From contig NZ_BMNH01000027.1 in NCBI RefSeq assembly GCF_014646355.1, positions 43,911 through 107,910 of the forward strand: a stretch of DNA of 64,000 nucleotides. The letters run 5' to 3'. This DNA is from Nonomuraea cavernae (GTDB lineage Bacteria > Actinomycetota > Actinomycetes > Streptosporangiales > Streptosporangiaceae). The position numbers were made by a program, and so were the translations under genes. How positions within the stretch are numbered: position 1 is the stretch's first letter; the number at the start of each line of letters is the position of its first letter. Below are positions 49,911 through 59,352 of this stretch, in pieces. The notes below the pieces were generated by a model. The model ran no database searches and had not been told where the DNA came from. It saw only the letters and a program-made list of their open reading frames with translations.

Positions 49911-50696
49911 GTGCTAGCGGCGGAACGCCACGACCGGATCCTCACCCTCCTGGCCCCCACCGGACACGCCCGCACGGAAGAGCTGGCCCGCTCGCTCGGC
50001 GTCTCGGACGAGACGGTCCGGCGAGACCTCTCCGCGCTGGAACGGCAGGGCGTGCTGGTGCGCGTGCACGGCGGGGCGACCCTGCGCGCGCCGATAGCCG
50101 GCGAGGAGGCGTCCTTCCTCGACCGCGCGACCCTGGCCACCGAGGAGAAGGTGGCCATCGGCCGCAGCGCGGCCTCGCTGGTGCGCCCCGGGATGACGGT
50201 GATGATCGACGTCGGCACCACCGCCCTGGAGGTCGCCCGGTCACTGCCGAACGACTACCACGGCACCGTCGTCACCTGCTCGCTCCTGGTCGCCTCCGAG
50301 CTCGCCGGACGGGCCAGGATCGAGGTGCTGGTCTCGGGCGGCCGGGTCCGCGCCGGCGACCTCGCGCTGTCCAACGCGATGACCCTCGCCTTCTTCCAGG
50401 ACCTGCGGCCCGACATCGCCTTCCTCGGCTCCGGCGGGGTGAGCGCCGACGCCGGCCTGACCGACTTCCACGTGGACGAGGTGGCGACCAAGCGCGCCGT
50501 GCTCGCCGCCTCGGCCCGCTCGTACGTGCTGGCCGACTCCACCAAGCACGGCCGGGTCGCCGCGTTCCGGGTCTGCGACCTCGACGGTTTCACCGGGTTG
50601 ATCGCCGGCACGATGACCGACGCGGCGCTGACCGAGGCGCTGCGCAACACCGGCTGTCACGTGGTGACCAGCAACGACCTGTCCGCCCGGCCATGA
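49911..50696 (+). CDS. DeoR-family transcriptional regulator (GlpR-like)
   Basis: A 261-residue repressor. The N-terminal DeoR HTH (ARTEELARSLGVSDETVRRD, about 18-40) is joined to a DeoRC sugar-phosphate sensing domain. I chose the GTG at 49911, with GGAGG eight bases upstream, because the protein then starts LAAERHDRIL as family members do; the frame is open back to 49782. It overlaps the kinase gene by four bases. Such regulators usually respond to the phosphorylated product of the adjacent kinase. Confidence 0.87.
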   Translation: MLAAERHDRILTLLAPTGHARTEELARSLGVSDETVRRDLSALERQGVLVRVHGGATLRAPIAGEEASFLDRATLATEEKVAIGRSAASLVRPGMTVMIDVGTTALEVARSLPNDYHGTVVTCSLLVASELAGRARIEVLVSGGRVRAGDLALSNAMTLAFFQDLRPDIAFLGSGGVSADAGLTDFHVDEVATKRAVLAASARSYVLADSTKHGRVAAFRVCDLDGFTGLIAGTMTDAALTEALRNTGCHVVTSNDLSARP

Positions 50697-52153
50697 CCGC
50701 GATTCTGGCCGTCGACCAGGGCACCTCGGGCACGAAGGCGCTGGTGCACGACGGTGAGCGCACGCTGTCGGTGGTGGAGGTCCCGGTGCGGCCCGCCTAC
50801 CTGGACGGCGGGCGCGTCGAGGTGGACCCGCTCGACCTGCTCGAATCCGTACGGCAGGCCGGGACCCGCGCGCTGCGCGAAGCCGGAGACCCGCCGCTGG
50901 CCGCCGTCTCCCTGGCCAACCAGGGAGAGTCGGTGCTCGCCTGGGATCCGATGACGGGCCGCCCGCTGTCGACCGTGCTGGTCTGGCAGGACGGCCGCGC
51001 CCAGGACGTCTGCGCCGACCTGGCCGAGCACGCCGATTTCGTCCGGCGGCGCACCGGGCTCATGCTCGACCCCTACTTCTCCGCCCCGAAGATGGCCTGG
51101 CTGCGCCGGCACGCCACCCGCGAGGGCGTCGTCACCACCACCGACTCGTGGCTGGTCCACCAGCTCACCGGCGCGTTCGTCACCGACGCGACGACCGCGA
51201 GCCGGTCGCTGCTGCTGGACCTCGACGAGGTCGCCTGGGATCCCGACCTGCTGGCCCTGTTCGGGCTCGACGACGAGGCGCTGCCCCGGGTGGTGCGCTG
51301 CGACGAGGTGGTGGGCGGCACGTCGATGTTCGCGTCGAGGTCCGGAGCGTCGAGGTCCGGCGCGGAGGTTCCGGTCGCCGGGCTGGTCGTGGACCAGCAG
51401 GCCGCGCTGGTCGCCGAACGGTGCCTCGACCCCGGCCTGGTGAAGTGCACGTACGGCACGGGCGCCTTCCTGCTCGGCGCCACGGGCGAGCGGGCGGCGC
51501 GGTCCGCGCACGGGCTCACCTCGTCGCTCGCCTGGTCGCTGCGGAGATCCACCGGCTACTGCCTGGACGGCCAGGTCTACACCGCCGGCTCGGCCGTACG
51601 GTGGCTGGTCGACCTGGGCCTGCTGTCCGCGCCGGACGCGCTCGACGCCGAGGCGGCCGGCGACTCCGGCGGGGCCTGCTTCGTGCCCGGCCTGGCCGGG
51701 CTGGCGCAGCCGTGGTGGAACCCTGAGCCGTGCGGCTCGTTCACCGGTCTCGGCCTGGCCACCACGCCGGGCCGGCTGATCCGCGCCGTGGTCGAGGGCC
51801 TGGCGGCGCAGGTCGCCACCCTGGCCCAGGCGATGAGCGCCGACATCGGCGTGCCGCTGACCCGGCTGCGGGTGGACGGCGGGCTGACCCGCTCGCGCGC
51901 CCTGATGCAGGCCCAGGCCGACCTGCTGCAGGTTCCGGTGGACGTCTACCCGTCTCCGCACGCCACCGCGCTCGGCACCGCGGCTCTCGCCCGGCTGGCG
52001 CTCGACGAGGAGCTGTCGCTACCGGCCGCGATCGACGTCTGGTCGCCCGCCAGGTCCTTCGAACCGATCTGGACCGAGCGGAGGGCCGCCGAGGCGATGG
52101 CGCGCTGGGAGCAGGCCGCTCGTTCCGCTGCGGCCCGAAAGGACAACCCGTGA
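50693..52153 (+). CDS. FGGY-family carbohydrate/glycerol kinase
   Basis: A 486-residue sugar kinase. The phosphate-binding DQGTSGTKALV is at residues 8-18, with VVDQQAALVAER and the C-terminal RVDGGLTRSRALMQAQADLL. The order fits the FGGY group (glycerol kinase, xylulokinase). A short internal duplication gives SRSGASRSGAE near the middle. GlpA-like neighbours suggest glycerol or a similar polyol as substrate. It overlaps the genes on both sides by four bases. Confidence 0.88.
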   Translation: MTAILAVDQGTSGTKALVHDGERTLSVVEVPVRPAYLDGGRVEVDPLDLLESVRQAGTRALREAGDPPLAAVSLANQGESVLAWDPMTGRPLSTVLVWQDGRAQDVCADLAEHADFVRRRTGLMLDPYFSAPKMAWLRRHATREGVVTTTDSWLVHQLTGAFVTDATTASRSLLLDLDEVAWDPDLLALFGLDDEALPRVVRCDEVVGGTSMFASRSGASRSGAEVPVAGLVVDQQAALVAERCLDPGLVKCTYGTGAFLLGATGERAARSAHGLTSSLAWSLRRSTGYCLDGQVYTAGSAVRWLVDLGLLSAPDALDAEAAGDSGGACFVPGLAGLAQPWWNPEPCGSFTGLGLATTPGRLIRAVVEGLAAQVATLAQAMSADIGVPLTRLRVDGGLTRSRALMQAQADLLQVPVDVYPSPHATALGTAALARLALDEELSLPAAIDVWSPARSFEPIWTERRAAEAMARWEQAARSAAARKDNP

Positions 52154-53532
52154 AGATCCATGATGTCGCGATCATCGGGGCCGGGGTGGTCGGCTGCGCC
52201 GTGGCCCGCGAGCTGGCCGCGTTCGAGCTGGACGTGGTGCTGATCGAGGCCCGTGACGACGTGGGCGACGCCACCAGCAAGGCGAACACCGCGATCCTGC
52301 ACACCGGCTTCGACGCCACCCCCGGCACGCTGGAGTCCCGGCTGGTGCCGCGTGGCTACGCGCTGCTGTCGAGGTACGCCGGCGAGACGGGCATCTCGGT
52401 CGAGCCGACCGGGGCCGTCCTGGTCGCCTGGGACGACGACCAGCTCGCCGCGCTGCCGGGGCTGCGGGACAAGGCCGTCGCCAACGGCTACCACGCCGCC
52501 GAACTCGTCGGCCCGGACACCGTCTACGAGACCGTCCCCGCCCTCGGACCGGGGGCGCTCGGCGGGATGACCGTGCCCGGCGAGTCGATCATCGATCCGT
52601 GGTCCACCACCCTCGCCTTCGCCTACGACGCGCTGGCCCGGGGCATCGACCTGCGGCTGGGCACCCGGGTCGAGTCCGTGGAGGCCGGGCCGGAGCTGAC
52701 CACGCTGCGCACCTCGCGGGGCGACGTCACGGCGCGCTGGGTGGTCAACGCGGCCGGGCTCGGCTCGGACGTCATCGACGCCCTCTTCGGCCACCGGCGG
52801 TTCACCGTGACGGCCCGGCGCGGCGAGCTGATCGTGTTCGACACGGCCGCCCGGCCGCTGGCGCCGAAGATCGTGCTGCCGGTGCCGACCTCACGCGGCA
52901 AGGGGGTGCTGATCAGCCCGACCGTGTTCGGCAACGTGATGCTCGGCCCCACCTCCGAGGACCTGCCGGACCGCACCGACACCTCCACCTCCGAGGCCGG
53001 CCTCGCGTCGCTGCTGGACAAGGGCCGCCGGATCATGCCGTCACTCCTGGAGGAAGAGATCACCACCTCCTACGCCGGGCTCCGCGCCGCCACCGAGCAC
53101 GGCGACTACGTCGTCGACGTGGACGCCGGGCAGCGCTACGCGTGCCTCGGCGGGATCCGCTCCACCGGGCTGACCGCGAGCATGAGCATCGCCGAGCACC
53201 TGCGTGACCTGCTCGACGCGGCCGGGCTGCCGCTCAAGCCGCGCTCCGACCTGCCGCCGCCGGTGCGGGTGCCGGTGCTCGGCGAGGCGTTCACCCGGCC
53301 GTACCAGAACGACGAGCTGATCAGGGCGGACGCCGAGTACGGACGGATCGTCTGCTTCTGCGAGAAGGTGACGAGGGGCGAGGTGCGCGACGCGTTCGCC
53401 GCGCCGATTCCGCCGCGCGACCTCAACGGACTGCGCCGCCGCACCCGCGCGACGCTGGGCCGCTGCCAGGGGTTCTTCTGCGGCGCCGAAGTCGGCCGGT
53501 TGTTCGGCGAGGCCACCGGAACGGGGGACTGA
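52150..53532 (+). CDS. GlpA-like FAD oxidoreductase with BFD-type [2Fe-2S] domain
   Basis: A 460-residue flavoprotein. FAD binding is at DVAIIGAGVVGCAVARELA; the main domain is of the DAO/GlpA/LhgO type. The C-terminal 70 residues form a BFD-like iron-sulphur domain with four Cys in CFCEKVTRGEV and CQGFFC. This is the layout of the anaerobic glycerol-3-phosphate dehydrogenase large subunit and of LhgO-related oxidases. It would oxidise the kinase product and pass electrons to the HcnB-like protein next door. The GTG at 52150 overlaps the kinase stop. Confidence 0.87.
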   Translation: MKIHDVAIIGAGVVGCAVARELAAFELDVVLIEARDDVGDATSKANTAILHTGFDATPGTLESRLVPRGYALLSRYAGETGISVEPTGAVLVAWDDDQLAALPGLRDKAVANGYHAAELVGPDTVYETVPALGPGALGGMTVPGESIIDPWSTTLAFAYDALARGIDLRLGTRVESVEAGPELTTLRTSRGDVTARWVVNAAGLGSDVIDALFGHRRFTVTARRGELIVFDTAARPLAPKIVLPVPTSRGKGVLISPTVFGNVMLGPTSEDLPDRTDTSTSEAGLASLLDKGRRIMPSLLEEEITTSYAGLRAATEHGDYVVDVDAGQRYACLGGIRSTGLTASMSIAEHLRDLLDAAGLPLKPRSDLPPPVRVPVLGEAFTRPYQNDELIRADAEYGRIVCFCEKVTRGEVRDAFAAPIPPRDLNGLRRRTRATLGRCQGFFCGAEVGRLFGEATGTGD

Positions 53533-53535
53533 GGC

Positions 53536-54783
53536 ATGGAGACGATGAGGCCCGCGGTGGCCGTCGTCGGCGCGGGGCCCGCCGGGCTGACCGCCGCCGC
53601 CGAGCTGGCCGGCCTGGTCGACGGCGAGATCCTGGTGCTGGAGCGCGAACGCGTGCCGGGCGGCATCCCCCGGCACAGCGACCACACCGGCTACGGCCTG
53701 CGCGACCTGCGCCGGGTGATGAGCGGGCCGGGATACGCCCGGCTGCTGCACCGCCGCGCCGAGCGAGCCGGGGCGCGCATCCTCACCGAGGCCACGGTCA
53801 CCCAGGTGTCCGACGGCCGTGAGCTGGAGGTGACCACCCCGTCCGGGCTGGTGCGCGTCGAGCCCCGCGCGCTCGTGCTGGCCACCGGCGCCCGCGAACG
53901 CCCCAGGCCGGCCCGGCTGATCACCGGCGACCGGGGCGCCGGGGTCTACACCACCGGGCACCTGCAGAACCTGGTCCACCTCCATCACGGGCGGCCCGGC
54001 AAGCGGGCGGTCATCGTCGGGGCCGAGCTGGTGAGCTGGTCGGCGGTGCTGACCCTGCGCGAGGCGGGCTGCCGCACGGTGCTGATGACCACCTCGCAGC
54101 CGGTCCCCGAGTCCTACGCCGCCTTCCACCTGCCGGGCCGGGCGCTGCTCAAGGTGCCCGTGGCCACCGGCACCCGGCTGGTCTCCGTCGAGGGCGACGC
54201 CGGCCGGGTGAGCGCCGTGGTCGTCGAGCAGGCCGGCACCGGACGGCGGCGCCGGGTCGAGTGCGACACCGTGGTGCTGACCGGCGACTGGATCCCCGAC
54301 CACGAGCTCGCCCGGGGCACCGGGCTGCGCCTCGACCCGCGCAGCCGCGGCCCGGTCGTGGACACCGCGCTGCGCACCAGCCGCCCGGGGGTCTTCGCCG
54401 CCGGCAACCTGATCCACCCCGTCGACACCGCCGACATCGCCGCCCTGGACGGCAAGCACGTGGCCGCCGCCGTCCACCGCTGGCTGGCCGACGAGCAACC
54501 GGGCGAGGTCGCCTTCGACATCGAGGTCGACGCCCCGCTGCGCTGGGTGGCCCCGTCGGTGGTCCGCCGCGGCGACCCGCCCCCCTCCCGGGGCCGGCTG
54601 CTGCTGTGGACCGACACCCTGGTCCGCTCCCCCGTCGTACGGGTGCACCAGGCCGGGCGCCCTCTCGCCCAGCGCCGGCTCCCGTGGCCGGCCTCTCCCG
54701 GCCGGGTCTTCCGGGTCCCCTGGTCGCTGCTCGCGCGGGCGGAGCCCGGTGCCGGGCCGGTACGGCTCTCGCTGGCCGGATGA
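53536..54783 (+). CDS. HcnB/opine-oxidase-like FAD/NAD(P) oxidoreductase
   Basis: A 415-residue pyridine-nucleotide-disulphide-oxidoreductase-like protein: FAD motif VAVVGAGPAGLTAAAEL, ATGARERPRPARLITG, an inner NAD(P)-type GAELVSWSAVLTLREAG and a late GVFAAGNLIHPVDTAD. It resembles HcnB and opine-oxidase A subunits, which work with a GlpA/OoxB-like partner. It follows the GlpA-like gene by 3 bp, so the two probably form a complex taking electrons to a quinone or NAD. The usual redox-active CxxC is absent. Confidence 0.82.
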   Translation: METMRPAVAVVGAGPAGLTAAAELAGLVDGEILVLERERVPGGIPRHSDHTGYGLRDLRRVMSGPGYARLLHRRAERAGARILTEATVTQVSDGRELEVTTPSGLVRVEPRALVLATGARERPRPARLITGDRGAGVYTTGHLQNLVHLHHGRPGKRAVIVGAELVSWSAVLTLREAGCRTVLMTTSQPVPESYAAFHLPGRALLKVPVATGTRLVSVEGDAGRVSAVVVEQAGTGRRRRVECDTVVLTGDWIPDHELARGTGLRLDPRSRGPVVDTALRTSRPGVFAAGNLIHPVDTADIAALDGKHVAAAVHRWLADEQPGEVAFDIEVDAPLRWVAPSVVRRGDPPPSRGRLLLWTDTLVRSPVVRVHQAGRPLAQRRLPWPASPGRVFRVPWSLLARAEPGAGPVRLSLAG

Positions 54784-54849
54784 CCCGACTTGTCGTACAC
54801 ACCTCTCTGTATTGGACATGACAATGAGCAGTAAGGCTGGCGTCGCGGT

Positions 54850-56109
54850 ATGAGCGCTCTCTCGTCGGTCACCGTCATCGGCGGTGGCGCGGTCGGCCTG
54901 GCCACCGCCTACTACCTGCGCAAAGCCGACCTCGACGTCACGGTCATCGAGTCCGGCCGGCCCGGCCGGTCGACCTCGTGGGGCAACGGCGGCTGGCTCA
55001 GCCCGGTGCTGAGCATCCCGACGCCCGGACCGGGCATGCCGAGGATGGGCATCGTCGAGACGTTCCAGCGTGACTCCGCCGTGGCGATCCGGCCGCACGC
55101 CGCGCCGAGCATGATCCCGTGGCTGCTGCGGTTCGCCCGCCACTGCACCCGGTCCGCCTTCGAGAGCGGCTCGGCCCGGCTGGGCGCGCTGTCGCGGGAG
55201 ATGTTCGACGGCTTCGACGAGCTGGCCGACCTCGGCGTGCCGGTCGAGGTGCCGCGTCAGGGCAACCTGCGCGCCTGCCTGACCGAGGCCGAGGCCCGCC
55301 ACCAGCTCGCCGGGCTGGCCCCGATGCGCGCCGCCGGCTACGCCGTGCCCGACCGGATCATGGGCGCCGAGGAGATCCACGAGCTGGAGCCGGAGCTGTC
55401 CGACGGCGTGCGCTCCGGGTTCAACCTGCCCGAGGAGCGGCACGTCGACCCGGGCGCGTTCTGCGACACGCTGGCCGAGTACCTGGTCAAGCAGGGCGTA
55501 CGCCTGCTCACCGACACCCGGGTGACCGGGGTGAGCGCCTCCGGCGGCCGGGTCACCGCCGTCGAGACCACGGGCGGGCAGGTCAGGGCCGACGCGCTGG
55601 TGGTCGCCGCCGGGCTGGACACCCGCCTGATCGCCGGCTGGCTCGGCGCGCGGCTGCCGATCCGGGGCGGCAAGGGATACAGCTTCTTCGTACCGTCCGA
55701 GCACTCCCCCTCCCACCCCCTCTACCTGTCGCACACCAAGGTCGGGGTGACCCCGCTCAAGGGGGGTTACCGGGTGCTGGGCGGCATGGAGCTGGCCGAC
55801 GAGACGCTGCGGATCAACCCGCGGATGATCCGGGGCATGATCCGCGTCGCCCGCCGCTACCTGCGGCACCTGCCCGCGGACGAGTCGCTGGACCGGCTGC
55901 CCGACCTCTGGGCCGGGCTGCGGCCGATGACTCCCGACGGCCTCCCCGTCATCGACCACCTCCCCCACCTGTCCAACGCCTATGTCAACTCCGGCCACGG
56001 CATGCTCGGCGTCGGCCTGTGCATGGTCTCCGGCGCCGCCCTGACGGATTTCATGGTGAGCGGCCGCCGCCCCGACGTCCTGGCTCCCTTCGGCGCGGCC
56101 CGCTTCTGA
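54850..56109 (+). CDS. DadA-like FAD-dependent D-amino-acid dehydrogenase
   Basis: A 419-residue DAO-superfamily flavoprotein with VTVIGGGAVGLATAYYLRKA, the STSWGNGGWLSP segment typical of DadA, and a C-terminal GLRPMTPDGLPVI and NSGHGMLGVGL. DadA proteins oxidise D-amino acids to keto acids and ammonia via the respiratory chain. It is separated from the preceding operon by 66 bp, so it may have its own promoter. Substrate choice among D-amino acids, proline-like imino acids or glycine derivatives is open. Confidence 0.83.
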   Translation: MSALSSVTVIGGGAVGLATAYYLRKADLDVTVIESGRPGRSTSWGNGGWLSPVLSIPTPGPGMPRMGIVETFQRDSAVAIRPHAAPSMIPWLLRFARHCTRSAFESGSARLGALSREMFDGFDELADLGVPVEVPRQGNLRACLTEAEARHQLAGLAPMRAAGYAVPDRIMGAEEIHELEPELSDGVRSGFNLPEERHVDPGAFCDTLAEYLVKQGVRLLTDTRVTGVSASGGRVTAVETTGGQVRADALVVAAGLDTRLIAGWLGARLPIRGGKGYSFFVPSEHSPSHPLYLSHTKVGVTPLKGGYRVLGGMELADETLRINPRMIRGMIRVARRYLRHLPADESLDRLPDLWAGLRPMTPDGLPVIDHLPHLSNAYVNSGHGMLGVGLCMVSGAALTDFMVSGRRPDVLAPFGAARF

Positions 56110-56232
56110 CACCCGTCAGCTGGGCGGGGACGTGGCAGGTGCCCCATGTGCCCGGGACACCGGGCGGGCGAGGCTTCGGGTGTTCGAAGAGCCGGGATAA
56201 CCGGCTCGCAGACCCGAGAAGGGGAAACGCTC

Positions 56233-56511
56233 ATGAAGCGCATGCTCGCCGCCGCAGGGTTCCTGATCGCCCTGGCCGGCTTCGCCCAGACCGCCGCCGC
56301 GCAGACCACCGCCACGCAGACCACCGGGGCCCGGCAGCCGGGCACGGTGGTGTCGGTCGCGGCGCCCGCCGACCTGCCCGTGCACCGGGGCAAGTTCTGG
56401 TTCCACAGCGACTGCATCACGGCCGGTCAGCAGGGGATCGACCGCGGGCACTGGTCGCAGTACCAGTGTGCGGAGGGGAGCTGGATGTGGAACCTGTGGA
56501 CCGATCGCTGA
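56233..56511 (+). CDS. Small secreted protein, copy A
   Basis: A 92-residue exported protein. The signal peptide is KRMLAAAGFLIALAGFAQTA ending near AAAQ. The mature part ends in a short domain with two Cys (SDCITAGQQGIDRGHWSQYQC) and a WNLW tail. The same pattern (C..A...G...GHW....C and W-x-L-W-x-D) occurs in the protein at 59331, on the other side of the two-component genes. GAAGGGGA precedes the ATG at 56233. The function is unknown. Confidence 0.72.
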   Translation: MKRMLAAAGFLIALAGFAQTAAAQTTATQTTGARQPGTVVSVAAPADLPVHRGKFWFHSDCITAGQQGIDRGHWSQYQCAEGSWMWNLWTDR

Positions 56512-56528
56512 CGGCCGGATGACGGGGG

Positions 56529-56613
56529 GCTCGGGATCTCTCCCTCCGGTCATCCCGAGCACCGGCTCCGCGTCACGCGGGCTCGGGATGTCCCCCCTCC
56601 GGTCATCCCGAGC
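56529..56613. terminator. Two tandem copies of a hairpin unit
   Basis: GCTCGGGAT pairs with ATCCCGAGC at 56529-56537/56552-56560 and again at 56581-56589/56605-56613. The two units are direct repeats 52 bp apart and share flanking sequence ending GCGTCACG. The second hairpin covers the stop codon of the response-regulator gene. Between convergent genes this is a likely bidirectional terminator that has been duplicated. Confidence 0.7.
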
Positions 56614-57268
56614 CCAGCCCCGCGTCACGGGCCCGGACGATCGCCGCCGCCCGGTCGGGCACCCGCAGTTTCGCGAAGATCGAGCCGACGTGGTTGCGCA
56701 CGGTCTTGTCCGTGACGAACAACCGCTGGGCGATCTGCCGGTAGCCCAGCCCCTGGGCCAGCAGGTCGAGGATCTCGCGCTCCCGGCCGGTCAGGGTCGG
56801 GAACGCCTCCTTGGCCGGGGCGCCCGAGAAGGCGGCGAACAGCCGGGTCAGACGTTCGGCCATGTGCGGGCTGAACACCGCGCCACCTCGGCAGACCGTA
56901 CGCAGGGCCAGCAGGATCTCCTCACGTACCGCGCCCTTGAGGAGGTAGCCGCGGGCCCCGGCGCGGATCGCCGCCAGCAGGTTGTCATCGTCCTCGGACA
57001 TCGTCATGACCAGCACGCGGAGGCCGGGATAGGCCCGCAGCAGGTCACGCGTGGCCTCGATGCCCGACTGCCCCGGCAGGTTGAGGTCCATGACGACCAG
57101 GTCGGGGGCGGCGCGGGCGGTCTCGGCCAGGGCCTCCTGGCCGGTGGCCGCCTGCGCCACCACGGTGAACTCGGCGTCCAGGCCGACCGCCGCGGCCAGC
57201 CCCTCCCGGAACAGGGGATGGTCGTCGACCAGCAGCACCCGCCAGACGCGTGGCCCGTTCTCGCTCAT
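56603..57268 (-). CDS. NarL/LuxR-type response regulator
   Basis: A 221-residue response regulator. The receiver domain has the acidic pair DD at 15-16, phospho-acceptor Asp61 (VVMDLNLPG) and a conserved Lys (GYLLKGAV). The C-terminal LuxR-type HTH (LTGREREILDLLAQGLGYRQ) follows. It overlaps the histidine-kinase gene by four bases, so the two are partners. Targets are not known. Confidence 0.92.
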   Translation of the reverse strand: MSENGPRVWRVLLVDDHPLFREGLAAAVGLDAEFTVVAQAATGQEALAETARAAPDLVVMDLNLPGQSGIEATRDLLRAYPGLRVLVMTMSEDDDNLLAAIRAGARGYLLKGAVREEILLALRTVCRGGAVFSPHMAERLTRLFAAFSGAPAKEAFPTLTGREREILDLLAQGLGYRQIAQRLFVTDKTVRNHVGSIFAKLRVPDRAAAIVRARDAGLGSG

Positions 57269-59352
57269 GGGAATCTCCGAGGGTCGTGGGATCCGAGGGT
57301 GGTGGGAAGGGTGGCGGTCACGGTGGTGCCGCCGGGGGCGGTGTCGATCGTGGCCGCGCCGCCGATCTCCTCGGCGCGTTCGGCGATCGACGACAGGCCG
57401 GTGCCGGGCACCGTGTCCGCGCCGAAGCCGGTGCCGTCGTCGATGACGGTGACAACGAGCGCGCCGGGGCACGCGGTGAAGGTCACCTCGACGCCCCGCG
57501 CCCCGGCATGGCGTACGGAGTTGGTCACGGCCTCGGCGGTGATGCGGTAGGCGGCCGTCTCCACCGCCGGAGGCAGGACGGGCAGCGGGGTGGCCGGATC
57601 GGTCACCGTGACGCGTACGGCGTCGGTGGTGAGGCGGTGCGCCAGGATCCGGGTCGCGTCCAGCAGCCCCCGGTCCACCAGGGCGGCCGGGGTCAGCCCG
57701 GCCGTGATGCGGCGCACCTCGGCCAGCGCCTCGCCGAGGACCTCGACGGCCTCGCGCAGGTGGGCGTCGGCGGCCGGCGGGCCGCACGCCTGCGCGACGC
57801 CCAGCCGGAGCCGGACCGCCGCGAGCTGGGGCCCGAGGCCGTCGTGGATCTCGCGGCGCAGCCGCCTGCGCTCCTCCTCCCGGGCCAGCACCAGGCGCTC
57901 GCGGGCCGCCCGCGCGTCCTCGGCCAGCCGCAGCGCGGCCAGCGCCGGGCTGGCCTGGTCGGCCAGCAGCGACAGAAGCTCGGCGTCGCGCTCGGCCGGC
58001 GTGCTCGCGCCGTCGCGGGCCACCTCCAGGCGGCCCACAACCTGCCCGTGGTGGCGCAGCGGGAAGACCTGCCGGGGCCCGCTCACCGGGGAGCCGGCGG
58101 CGGCCAGCACGCGCGGGCCCGCGCGGGTCTCGACGCCGATCCGCGCCCCGGACAGGCCCAGATCCTCCACGACGCTGCGGCAGATCTGCTCGGGCACGGA
58201 ACCGGGATGGGGGGCCTGCTGGAGGCGTACCGCCAGGGCGCGGACGGCCTCGTGCGGGCGGGCGCGCGGGCCGTAGAAGGCCCGCTCGATCGCCAGGACG
58301 GCGTGCCGTACGACCGGCCGGGCGACCCAGCCGGCCACCGCCGCGCAGCAGGCGGCGATCACGACGGCCGCGGTGCGCGCGGCGGGAAAGGCCGCCCACG
58401 CTCCCGTCGCGGCGCACGTCGCGGCGATGACCAGCACGGCCAGCACGAACGCGCGGGCCATGCGATGGCTGGTGACGCGCTCCAGCCGCCAGATGCCCCC
58501 CCGGGAGGCCGCCAGGCAGATCATGGCACCCCAGAGCGTGACACCGGCCGCCCGTGCCACGATCGTCCAGGTCTCTCCCCACAGGTCGGACAGCAGCAGG
58601 CAGACATAGAGCGGGTACGCCGTCGCGATCAGCCCTCGGACCCCGCGTCCCTCCCCCGCCGGCGCCCGCCACGCGCCGCGCGCCAGATCGGCCGTCATCG
58701 CCACGGTCACGGCCAGAGTCACCCAGTCGAGGAGGGCGTGGCTGTCGTGCAGCAGGTCCGCGGCCCAGTCACCCGCCGCCGTTTCCAGCCACGGGCTGGC
58801 GAATCCGGGCAGGCCGGGGGTGCCCAGAGTCCAGATCACGGCGTACTGGACGCTGGCGGTGACAGCCACCAGCACCACGGTCAGCCGCCAGCGGCGCGAG
58901 GCCGGGCCGGGCAGCAGGCACAACGGGAACAGCAGCACGGTCAGCGGCTGGCAGACGGCCCCGGCGGCGCCCAGCAGGATCGCGGCGGCGGCCACCGGAG
59001 CCGCGAGGCTCCGCAGGTGGGCGAGCACGTCGGACACGGCGGGCAGCACGATCCACGCCCCTCCGGCGGCCAGCACCAGCCGGCCCCGGCGGAACGCGTA
59101 GCGGTCGGCCAGCAGCAACACCGCGACCACGCACACCGGCAGCCCCACCACCAGCCGGGTCACCTCGGCCGTCACCCGGGCCGGACCGGGCGGCGACAGC
59201 CCCTGCCGCCCCCAGTCCGGCAGCATCACCGCGAACCTCGCCACCAGGACGGCGAGCAGCAGCGCCGAGGCCATCCCGGCCAGGTGCGCGCCACGGGTGT
59301 GCCACCGGACGGTGGCGGCGAGATCGGGGGTCAGTCCACCCAAAGGTCCCAC
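57265..59352 (-). CDS. DesK/NarX-type histidine kinase
   Basis: A 695-residue kinase with about ten N-terminal membrane helices, a GAF-like region (about 390-490), HisKA_3 with EIHDGLGPQLAAV (phospho-acceptor His) and a HATPase domain (AVTNSVRHAGARG, DDGTGFGAD). Its GTG start lies 22 bp inside the end of the small secreted-protein gene, so the three genes (secreted protein, kinase, regulator) are one translationally linked unit. A start at the ATG at 59274 is possible. The large membrane part is the likely sensor. Confidence 0.88.
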   Translation of the reverse strand: MGPLGGLTPDLAATVRWHTRGAHLAGMASALLLAVLVARFAVMLPDWGRQGLSPPGPARVTAEVTRLVVGLPVCVVAVLLLADRYAFRRGRLVLAAGGAWIVLPAVSDVLAHLRSLAAPVAAAAILLGAAGAVCQPLTVLLFPLCLLPGPASRRWRLTVVLVAVTASVQYAVIWTLGTPGLPGFASPWLETAAGDWAADLLHDSHALLDWVTLAVTVAMTADLARGAWRAPAGEGRGVRGLIATAYPLYVCLLLSDLWGETWTIVARAAGVTLWGAMICLAASRGGIWRLERVTSHRMARAFVLAVLVIAATCAATGAWAAFPAARTAAVVIAACCAAVAGWVARPVVRHAVLAIERAFYGPRARPHEAVRALAVRLQQAPHPGSVPEQICRSVVEDLGLSGARIGVETRAGPRVLAAAGSPVSGPRQVFPLRHHGQVVGRLEVARDGASTPAERDAELLSLLADQASPALAALRLAEDARAARERLVLAREEERRRLRREIHDGLGPQLAAVRLRLGVAQACGPPAADAHLREAVEVLGEALAEVRRITAGLTPAALVDRGLLDATRILAHRLTTDAVRVTVTDPATPLPVLPPAVETAAYRITAEAVTNSVRHAGARGVEVTFTACPGALVVTVIDDGTGFGADTVPGTGLSSIAERAEEIGGAATIDTAPGGTTVTATLPTTLGSHDPRRFP

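Noticed and set aside
53041..56112. A 1023-codon open frame on the minus strand
   Set aside because: It lies antisense to the GlpA-like, HcnB-like and DadA-like genes, which have full family motifs. Its Gly/Val/His/Gln-rich sequence is the usual antisense shadow in GC-rich DNA.
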